Shown here in pieces: positions 5,535-10,832 of a DNA stretch of 10,832 nucleotides. Each line of letters starts with the position of its first letter. Positions within the stretch are counted from its first letter, which is position 1. Made by a program: the position numbers and the translations under genes. A model generated the notes under the pieces. The model was not told the origin of the DNA and did no database searches. It saw only the letters and a list, made by a program, of their open reading frames with translations. The DNA is taken from contig JBBRQV010000109.1 in assembly GCA_038225955.1 (NCBI GenBank), positions 1 to 10,832 of the forward strand, read 5' to 3'. Origin of the DNA: JAFDZO01 sp038225955. GTDB lineage: Bacteria; Bacteroidota; Ignavibacteria; Tepidaquicellales; Tepidaquicellaceae.

Positions 5535-7019
5535 ATGAAGAAGGTAGATTTAAGCTCAGTTCTTCAATACGATTTAAATTCCCGCCTTAACAGAGTTAAT
5601 ACTGAAAATATCGATGAATACCTTTTAAATTTTTTTCATAAAACAGCAGAGACTGTTCCTGCGTATAAAAAATTCTTGGTGGAAAACAATATTAATCCCG
5701 ATTCTATAAAATCTATTGAAGATTTCCAAAAGCTTCCATTCGTAAACAAAGAAAATTATATAAATAAATATCCGATTGATGAAACTTGCAGAGCAGGGGA
5801 TTTGGCTAATATGGATTTTGTGTCCGTCTCTTCCGGTTCAACAGGCAAACCGACTTTCTGGATGCGTGACGCTGAAGATGAAATAAATATCGCTGCAAGA
5901 TTTGAACAGGTTTTATCGGAGTGTTTTGTGCCAATCGCAAAGTCCAATCTATGTGTTATTTGTTTTCCGCTTGGTACATGGGTTGGCGGAATGTTCACAG
6001 CAAATTGTGTCCGTCATTTATCAATGAAAGGATATAAGTTGACGCTTGTAACTCCTGGAAATAATAAAGATGAAATTTTACGAGTCATAAACGAGTTTGC
6101 TCATAATTTTGAGAGAGTGATTTTATTCGGCTATCCGCCTTTCTTAAAGGATGTTGTTGATACAGGAATTGCAAGAGGTTTAGACTGGAAGAAGTTTGAT
6201 AATAAATTAGTAATGGCAGGCGAAGTTATTTCAGAGGAGTGGCGTTCATTAATGAGCGAGCGTATGGGAATAAAAGATGAGCTTACCTCATTTTCTTCTC
6301 TGTACGGGACTGCCGATGCAGGAGTGCTTGCAAATGAAACTCCGCTTACAATTAAGATAAGAAAGTTTTTTGCTAAGAATCCTCAACTGACAAAGAAAGT
6401 TTTTGGTCAGTCACGTTTGTCAACTATTTGTCAATACGACCCGTATAGCAGATATTTTGAAGTACATGAAAGCACACTGCTTTTTACAGGAGATAACGGA
6501 ATTCCTCTTATTCGCTATCACATTTCTGACGAAGGTGGAGTTTATTCTTTTGATGAAATAATTGCAATTTTAAGCAAGGAAGGATACGATTTATTAGCTG
6601 AATTACAGAAGGAACATCCCGGCTTAATTGTCAGAAATCTGCCTTTTGTCTATGTATTTGGCAGGAGTATGTATACATTATCCTACTTCGGTGCCAATAT
6701 TTACCCTGAAAATATATCCATTGGATTAGAGTCTAACGAAGTAAAAGACTTAGTTACAGGTAAATATGTAATGCAGATTTTGGAACAAGAAAATATGAAT
6801 CTGCGTTTTAAAATTGTAGTTGAGTTAAGTATAAATACTGAACCTGATGCAGATAAGAACGCAAAGATTGGCAGTTCAATTTTGGCATCACTTTTGCTTA
6901 TTAATAGTGAGTATAAGAATTATGTCCCGGCGGAATACCATATGCCCGAAATTGAACTAAGAAAGACAGGGGATAGTGAATATTTTCCGCTTGGAGTAAA
7001 ACACAGATACACTAGGTAG
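5535..7019 (+). CDS. PaaK-like adenylate-forming ligase family protein
   Basis: This is a 494-residue cytosolic protein of the ANL superfamily, closest in style to phenylacetate-CoA ligase (PaaK) relatives and somewhat longer than classical PaaK (about 430-440). The ATP-binding P-loop SSGSTGKPT is at 99-107, followed by FW. LYGTADAG (256-263) matches the adenine-binding A5 motif, and FTGDNGIPLIRYHISDEG is the A7-like aspartate/arginine region. The C-terminal part ends with an RKTGD segment and GVKHRYTR, where the terminal lysine-rich motif replaces the usual A10 form. ANL enzymes activate a carboxylate as acyl-AMP and usually pass it to CoA. The substrate is not readable, and no phenylacetate-catabolism genes are nearby, so phenylacetate is not a safe assignment. 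The start ATG is preceded by AAAGAAAGTGAA, a weak purine-rich ribosome site. It appears to be a single-gene unit. Confidence 0.75.
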   Translation: MKKVDLSSVLQYDLNSRLNRVNTENIDEYLLNFFHKTAETVPAYKKFLVENNINPDSIKSIEDFQKLPFVNKENYINKYPIDETCRAGDLANMDFVSVSSGSTGKPTFWMRDAEDEINIAARFEQVLSECFVPIAKSNLCVICFPLGTWVGGMFTANCVRHLSMKGYKLTLVTPGNNKDEILRVINEFAHNFERVILFGYPPFLKDVVDTGIARGLDWKKFDNKLVMAGEVISEEWRSLMSERMGIKDELTSFSSLYGTADAGVLANETPLTIKIRKFFAKNPQLTKKVFGQSRLSTICQYDPYSRYFEVHESTLLFTGDNGIPLIRYHISDEGGVYSFDEIIAILSKEGYDLLAELQKEHPGLIVRNLPFVYVFGRSMYTLSYFGANIYPENISIGLESNEVKDLVTGKYVMQILEQENMNLRFKIVVELSINTEPDADKNAKIGSSILASLLLINSEYKNYVPAEYHMPEIELRKTGDSEYFPLGVKHRYTR

Positions 7020-7070
7020 TTATGAACTTTAAAACTTATAAATCGTATAAAAATATAACAGGTAATATAA

Positions 7071-7099
7071 TTGATTTAAGTAGAATATATTACTATTTT
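7071..7099 (+). promoter_or_regulatory. Possible promoter upstream of the YtxH gene
   Basis: TTGATT (7071-7076) and TATTTT (7094-7099) are separated by 17 nt in the 155-nt gap before the YtxH-type gene. Each matches the sigma70 consensus at four of six positions. The position, 75 nt before the start codon, is suitable. The A/T-rich context makes this a weak prediction. Confidence 0.22.
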
Positions 7100-7161
7100 C
7101 AAACAAGATTCAATGCTTATTTTAGATGATTATCTGAAATGAGTAGTGAACAAATTTAACT

Positions 7162-7167
7162 AAGGAG
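7162..7167 (+). promoter_or_regulatory. Strong Shine-Dalgarno of the YtxH gene
   Basis: AAGGAG lies 7 nt before the ATG at 7175. It is the clearest ribosome binding site in the window and fixes this start over the in-frame ATG at 7190. Most other genes here lack any such match, so this small protein may be made in larger amounts. Confidence 0.75.
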
Positions 7168-7174
7168 AACTACA

Positions 7175-7594
7175 ATGGAAGAAAACAAAATGGCCAAAGG
7201 TCTTATGGTCGGTTTTTTAGCCGGAAGCGCAATAGGGGCAGGAATTGCTTTATTGTATGCACCAAAAAGCGGTAAAGAATTAAGAGCTGATATAAAGCTT
7301 AAAAAAGATGAAATGGTTGATGATGCTTCCGAGTATTGGGAAGTAACACGAAGCAAAGCAAACGATTATATGAATGAAGCAAAAGTAAAAGCTCAGGATG
7401 TAATATCTCAGGCGAAACAAAGAGCAAGTTCATTGATTGACGATGCAAATCAAATCCTGAATGATGCTAAGCAAAAAGCTTCTTCAACTTTAGATTCAAC
7501 AAAGGAAAAAATAAGTGCTGAAACTCAGCATTTAAAAGATGCAGTTAAAGCCGGAGTTGACGCTTATAAAGACGAAAAAACCAAACAAGCTTAA
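7175..7594 (+). CDS. YtxH domain-containing protein
   Basis: This is a 139-residue protein. The N-terminal third has the YtxH (gas-vesicle/stress protein-like) signature: a Gly/Ala-rich membrane segment GLMVGFLAGSAIGAGIALLYAP at about 9-30, directly followed by KSGKELR, the hallmark LLYAPKSGKE motif. The rest is a long Ala/Lys/Asp/Glu-rich amphipathic helix or coiled coil with repeating units (AKVKAQDVISQAKQRA, then DDANQILNDAKQKA, then TKEKI). It has no catalytic features. Proteins of this family are small inner-membrane proteins linked to general stress in some bacteria; their molecular role is unknown. The gene has the strongest ribosome binding site in the window and is followed by a terminator-like hairpin before the DUF948-like gene. 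YtxH and DUF948 genes are often neighbours, which supports a shared envelope or stress role. Confidence 0.82.
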   Translation: MEENKMAKGLMVGFLAGSAIGAGIALLYAPKSGKELRADIKLKKDEMVDDASEYWEVTRSKANDYMNEAKVKAQDVISQAKQRASSLIDDANQILNDAKQKASSTLDSTKEKISAETQHLKDAVKAGVDAYKDEKTKQA

Positions 7595-7603
7595 TAATTC
7601 ACA

Positions 7604-7636
7604 ACCGACCCGTCTTCTCAGGCGGGTTGGTAATTT
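7604..7636 (+). terminator. Terminator-like hairpin after the YtxH gene
   Basis: An 11-bp stem (ACCGACCCGTC at 7604-7614 with GGCGGGTTGGT at 7621-7631, two G-T wobbles) encloses the loop TTCTCA. It is followed by AATTT, a short and imperfect T-tract. It lies 9 nt after the YtxH stop and ends 19 nt before the next start. Partial termination, lowering expression of the DUF948-like gene relative to YtxH, is the likely effect. Confidence 0.6.
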
Positions 7637-7650
7637 AATCCCATTTCAAA

Positions 7651-8247
7651 TTGGCAGATACATTTATAATCATATCGGTAATATTACAAATTCTTACTAT
7701 CGGAGTTTTGATAGGATTTGTTATGGCTTTAATAAAACTAATTAAAGCTCTTGCAGAAAAAATCGAAGCGCTATCAGATGATGTGCTCGATTTAAAAAAG
7801 AAAGCTGAACCTTTAATAGAAAACACCAGTAAATTTTTAAGCACGGCTAACAGAGTTGCGACTTCCATAGACAACAACATGGATACTCTCACTCAAACAG
7901 TTAAGACTGTAAACGAAACAGTAACTAAAGTTACTGACTTAGTTGATACTGTCAGAGAAAAAGTTCAGCCGCCTGTAATGGAAACACTCGCTTCTTACAA
8001 TGGAATCGTAAAAGGCATTAAAGTTTTCTTCGATGCAGTAAAACATAGAACAAGTGGAAGCAGTAACAGAAATGGAAGCCATGTTGACGTGGATTTCGAT
8101 TTAGATATCGACGTTGATTACGATGACTCTTATGCAAAAAAACAAAAGAAAGCACGCCAAAAACTTGATACGGAATTCTCCGAGCTTGATAATATCAATG
8201 CCGAGTTGAACGAACTCCGAAAGAAAATTCAGGAACAGGATTTATAA
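7651..8247 (+). CDS. DUF948-like membrane-anchored coiled-coil protein
   Basis: This is a 198-residue protein starting at TTG 7651. An in-frame TAA at 7636 rules out a longer start, and the next ATG (residue 25) would cut the membrane segment. Residues 4-31 form one hydrophobic helix (FIIISVILQILTIGVLIGF and on), followed by a long heptad-like region to about 130 (LKKKAEPLIENTSKFLSTANRVATSID, then NMDTLTQTVKTVNETVTKVTDLVDTV). This is the pattern of DUF948 proteins. A Ser/Asn-rich linker (134-143) leads to an unusual alternating Asp/hydrophobic stretch at 146-159 (DVDFDLDIDVDYDD), then a basic, charged C-terminal helix (KKQKKARQK, then ELDNINAELNELRKKIQEQ). It probably anchors in the inner membrane with the coil in one compartment. 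Function is unknown. It lies after YtxH and 27 nt before the glycosyltransferase. Confidence 0.72.
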   Translation: MADTFIIISVILQILTIGVLIGFVMALIKLIKALAEKIEALSDDVLDLKKKAEPLIENTSKFLSTANRVATSIDNNMDTLTQTVKTVNETVTKVTDLVDTVREKVQPPVMETLASYNGIVKGIKVFFDAVKHRTSGSSNRNGSHVDVDFDLDIDVDYDDSYAKKQKKARQKLDTEFSELDNINAELNELRKKIQEQDL

Positions 8248-8274
8248 TTTAAAATTTTCCATTTATAAAGAGCT

Positions 8275-9801
8275 ATGAAAAAACTTCTTTCAGGTGTACC
8301 AAAAGAAGTTTACATATTTTCCTTCCTATATTTCATTTTTCAATTAATTGACGGATTAAATTATCCCATATTCAGGGATGAGTTTTATTATATTGATTGT
8401 GCTAAGCATTTTTCGTTTGGCTACGTTGATCATCCCGCGTTTTCAATTCTCATATTAAAAATCTGGATTACTATATTTGGCGATTCTCAGCTATCAATAA
8501 GAATTATCCCTGCTTTACTTGGCTCGTTTCTTTTTATTCTTTGCGCAGGCATTAATAAAGAGTTAGGAGGAAGTAAATTTTCGTTATACTTATCAATTGT
8601 ATGCCTGGCATTTGTTCCTATAAATCTTGGTAACTTCAGTTATTACTCGATGAACTCATGGGAGATTGTTATATGGACTTTACTTTTTTATTTTTTAATC
8701 CGATTAATAAATTCTGATGATAAAAAATACTGGATATTTTTTGCAATCACTGCCGGAATAGGTTTTAATAATAAAATAGGAATACTGATTTTTCTTACAG
8801 CTGCTTTTGTTTCTTTATTAATTTCTAAAGAACGCGAAAATTTAAAACGCAAATATCTCTGGATTGGCATGGGAATAATTATTCTCTTTGCACTACCCTA
8901 TACCATATGGAATTTTCTCAACGATTTTGCCACACAGCAATTTATAAGCAACGCAGCTAAGTATAAGAATGCAGATTATTCTGTTGCTTCATTTCTACAA
9001 TCACAAATTACCGATTACAGACCGACGAATTTTATATTTTGTATACTTGGTTTGTTCTCATTACTGTTTGGGGCATTGAAGAAATACAGGATGTTAGCGT
9101 TTGTGTTCATAATTTCATTTGTTTTGTTTATGATGAATAAAGCGAAACCTTATTACTTAGAAGGTTTATATCCGTTTTTAATTACAGCGGGTTCTGTTAC
9201 AGTCATCGCTTTTTTTGAACGAAAGAACTTGAACAAATTAAAATACGTTCTGCTTGTTTTGATTTTTGTTCTCGGGCTTGTTACTGTTCCGTTTGCAGTT
9301 CCTGTTTTAAGTCCGGATAAATTTATAGAGTATAGTAATTCACTAGGTGTAAAATCGGAAAGCTCCGAGAAGCATGAACAGGGAATCCTTCCGCAGTTTT
9401 ACGCAGATAGATTCGGCTGGACTGAACTGACTGACAAAATTGCCGTATTATATAACTCGCTTCCTGAAAATGAAAAAAAATATACAGGAATTCTTACGAA
9501 TAACTACGGCGAAGCCGGAGCGATAAATTACTATGGAAGAAAATATAATCTGCCTGAAACATTCTCAGGACATAATAATCATTTTATATGGAGGAAAGAA
9601 CGGAAAGATTCTGTAAGCACTTTGATAATAATTGGTGGAGAGAAAGAAGATTATCTGAAGGATTTTGAAGAAGTAATTCAGGTTGATTCTACTTTTAATA
9701 AGTATGCTATGCCTTATGAAAATAACCTGCCGATTTATTTATGTAAAAAAATGAAAATCGGAATACAAGAAATGCTAAAAAAAGAAAAGCACTATATCTA
9801 A
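8275..9801 (+). CDS. GT39/PMT_2-family membrane glycosyltransferase
   Basis: This is a 508-residue polytopic inner-membrane protein of the ArnT/PMT superfamily (GT-C fold). The first periplasmic loop carries FRDEFYYIDCAKHFSFGYVDHPAF (about 33-56). The Asp35-Glu36 pair is the catalytic and metal-site hallmark, and the YVDHP motif is typical of bacterial members. Some 9-10 hydrophobic helices follow up to about residue 345. A soluble C-terminal domain (350-508) starts SPDKFIEYSNSLGV and includes QFYADRFGW, TNNYGEAGAINYYG and GHNNHFIW, as in related enzymes. Such proteins move a sugar from a polyprenyl-phosphate donor to a lipid, glycan or protein. The acceptor cannot be inferred here. The start ATG is 27 nt after the DUF948-like gene, and its stop overlaps the convergent DUF2007 gene's stop by 3 nt. 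Confidence 0.85.
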   Translation: MKKLLSGVPKEVYIFSFLYFIFQLIDGLNYPIFRDEFYYIDCAKHFSFGYVDHPAFSILILKIWITIFGDSQLSIRIIPALLGSFLFILCAGINKELGGSKFSLYLSIVCLAFVPINLGNFSYYSMNSWEIVIWTLLFYFLIRLINSDDKKYWIFFAITAGIGFNNKIGILIFLTAAFVSLLISKERENLKRKYLWIGMGIIILFALPYTIWNFLNDFATQQFISNAAKYKNADYSVASFLQSQITDYRPTNFIFCILGLFSLLFGALKKYRMLAFVFIISFVLFMMNKAKPYYLEGLYPFLITAGSVTVIAFFERKNLNKLKYVLLVLIFVLGLVTVPFAVPVLSPDKFIEYSNSLGVKSESSEKHEQGILPQFYADRFGWTELTDKIAVLYNSLPENEKKYTGILTNNYGEAGAINYYGRKYNLPETFSGHNNHFIWRKERKDSVSTLIIIGGEKEDYLKDFEEVIQVDSTFNKYAMPYENNLPIYLCKKMKIGIQEMLKKEKHYI

Positions 9802-10118
9802 TGAATTTCCCGCAGCCACAATCCTAACCAAAATAGAATCGCAACTGTAATAATTATTCCTGCAATTACAAGAATTCCGAAGAAAGGCTTATGTTTCTTT
9901 TCAACTGTTTCATTCAAATGTACATGATTCTCTACTATATCTTTTAATATTTCAGTAGCAGTATGGGCATCTTCTTCCTTTACGAAAATATCGTAAGCCA
10001 TATAAGTTGATACTCGTAAATCATCTCCTTTAGGAACAAACAAAATGCCTCTGTCTTTCAATAATGACTTTGCTATTCCAAAAGTTGCAAAGTTATTTGA
10101 TGTGAAGACGTTTACCAT
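9798..10118 (-). CDS. DUF2007 (putative signal-transducing) protein with C-terminal membrane helix
   Basis: This is a 106-residue protein. The N-terminal 63 residues fit the DUF2007 fold: VNVFTSNNFATFGIAKSLL (2-20), RGILFVPKGDDL, then YDIFVKEEDAHTATEIL (42-58), a small alpha/beta domain resembling a ligand- or protein-binding unit (often annotated putative signal transducing protein; no activity proven). A charged linker (64-77) leads to one transmembrane helix at about 79-101 (FFGILVIAGIIITVAILFW), so the domain is tethered to the membrane. It starts 6 nt after the RES toxin stop, making it the third gene of the antitoxin-RES operon. A functional link is inferred from spacing only. DUF2007 genes also occur outside such loci, so this may be co-transcription by proximity. 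Its stop overlaps that of the convergent glycosyltransferase. Confidence 0.72.
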   Translation of the reverse strand: MVNVFTSNNFATFGIAKSLLKDRGILFVPKGDDLRVSTYMAYDIFVKEEDAHTATEILKDIVENHVHLNETVEKKHKPFFGILVIAGIIITVAILFWLGLWLREIH

Positions 10119-10124
10119 AATATA

Positions 10125-10571
10125 TTATTTTATTCTTTGGTCAAATCTAAAATCTTCAACTTTTTTTAAAGAAATGAATTTGAAATCGGTATGATTAATA
10201 TTAATTAAATAATTGCTCTCTTCCGGTATAATTGCTGATGGTACTTTTAAAATCAATGAGTCACCTTTTGTAATCCACGTATCTCCGATATTTCTACAAT
10301 TGGAATAGTTAGAATACTCGAACCACCCTTTACTTAGCTGCTCAATTGAAACCTCAGTGATCTTTGTTTTAGAGGGGACTTCAATTGTTAATACTTTGAA
10401 CTTCTCATTCAATCCTTCACCGCTTCGATGGACTAAGTTTTCGAGGCATGCCAATGAGCGCGAGCTTGCGGTATAAATTACGAATCGTCCTTTTGAATTC
10501 CATCTGCCTGCAAATCCTGATGCCACTAGTTTATGTGACCATTTCTCAAGGCATATTCTGTAGACAAGCAT
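10125..10571 (-). CDS. RES-domain toxin (NAD+-targeting), Xre-RES system
   Basis: This is a 148-residue, full-length RES domain. The N-terminal block MLVYRI leads to GFAGRWNSKGRFVIYTASSRSLACLENLVH (19-48), the RES core. Arg23, Tyr33 and Glu44 (spaced 10 and 11 residues apart) are the likely active-site residues. The distal IGDTWI (95-100) and VPSAIIPEESNYLIN (110-124) blocks are also standard. RES toxins (e.g. MbcT, ParT) resemble ADP-ribosyltransferases and either deplete NAD+ or ADP-ribosylate a target; which applies here is not visible. The start ATG is 3 nt after the antitoxin stop (TAG CAA ATG), so translation is probably coupled. All recognisable motifs are intact, suggesting an active toxin kept in check by the upstream antitoxin. 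Confidence 0.9.
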   Translation of the reverse strand: MLVYRICLEKWSHKLVASGFAGRWNSKGRFVIYTASSRSLACLENLVHRSGEGLNEKFKVLTIEVPSKTKITEVSIEQLSKGWFEYSNYSNCRNIGDTWITKGDSLILKVPSAIIPEESNYLININHTDFKFISLKKVEDFRFDQRIK

Positions 10572-10574
10572 TTG

Positions 10575-10832
10575 CTAAGCTAAATCTCCGAACTCAATTT
10601 TTGTTAACTCTTCAAGTATTAAATTGATACCGGAAATTGTATTGAGGTAATTAAAAGGTATATTATTTCCTAACCCATAGGATGGTTTTTGGAGCCAATT
10701 ATTAAAAAATGCAATATTGCTAAAAACGTCAATGCCCTTACGATAAAGAGCAAAAAGTTTTATTAAGTGTTCACTATTTTGTGGATTCATTTTTGTTCGG
10801 TCTTTTTCATACCTGGTAAGTGTTTTTACGGA
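10575..10832 (-). CDS. Xre/MbcA/ParS-type antitoxin, C-terminal part (N-terminus outside window)
   Basis: The minus-strand frame is open from the window edge through SVKTLTRYEKDRTKMNPQ to the TAG at 10575-10577 (85 residues visible). The ATG at 10790 is probably internal, because the upstream residues look like the recognition helix of an Xre-like helix-turn-helix (SVKTLTRYEK). The rest fits the toxin-binding domain (DUF2384/MbcA-ParS-Xre): SEHLIKLFALYRKGIDVF, then a WL..P...LG motif (NWLQKPSYGLGNNIP) and YLNTISGINLILEELTKIEFG. Such antitoxins bind and block the RES active site and repress their own operon. The promoter and operator must lie beyond base 10832. It sits 3 nt upstream of the RES gene in the usual order, antitoxin first. 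Confidence 0.88.
   Translation of the reverse strand, partial: SVKTLTRYEKDRTKMNPQNSEHLIKLFALYRKGIDVFSNIAFFNNWLQKPSYGLGNNIPFNYLNTISGINLILEELTKIEFGDLA

Noticed and set aside
7539..7745. A plus-strand frame overlapping the end of the YtxH gene and the start of the DUF948-like gene
   Set aside because: It runs through the terminator hairpin and two real genes in another frame, with no domain or ribosome binding site.

Overview
This is an AT-rich bacterial segment. Spacers are short and A/T-dominated, codons such as ATA and AGA are common, and most genes lack a clear Shine-Dalgarno sequence. The protein families and start-site style suggest the Bacteroidota/Ignavibacteriota (FCB) side of the tree; this is inference from style, not a placement. 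No rRNA, tRNA or CRISPR array was seen.

Layout, left to right. (1) Bases 1-582: the C-terminal part of a TPR-like protein running in from the left edge. (2) Bases 662-2965: a tight plus-strand cluster of hisC (histidinol-phosphate aminotransferase), a secreted DUF3298-type protein and a Nudix hydrolase, with gaps of 10-11 nt. (3) Bases 3004-3471: a compact element made of one minus-strand DUF559 (Vsr-like PD-(D/E)XK) gene between two perfect 42-nt inverted repeats. Each repeat contains a GC-rich 9-bp hairpin. (4) Bases 3529-3921, minus: a HIT-family gene whose frame is intact but broken by two nonsense codons. (5) Bases 4042-5445: lpdA, complete and catalytically intact. (6) Bases 5535-7019: a PaaK-like adenylate-forming enzyme. 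(7) Bases 7175-8247: a YtxH-type protein and a DUF948-like protein, each with an N-terminal membrane segment, separated by a probable terminator. (8) Bases 8275-9801: a GT39/PMT_2-type membrane glycosyltransferase. (9) Bases 9798-10832, minus: an Xre/ParS-MbcA-type antitoxin (cut by the right edge), its RES-domain toxin, and a small DUF2007-plus-membrane-helix protein in one tight operon.

Most of the window is housekeeping or envelope-related. The two accessory modules are the inverted-repeat-bounded DUF559 element and the Xre-RES toxin-antitoxin operon with its third gene. The DUF559 element is the strongest candidate for something under-described. A Vsr-like nuclease gene sits inside its own hairpin-tipped inverted repeats, and the gene's stop codon and last residues are encoded by one repeat. 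This recalls the way REP-associated transposases sit between REP hairpins, but with a different nuclease fold. The HIT pseudogene lies only 57 nt beyond the element.
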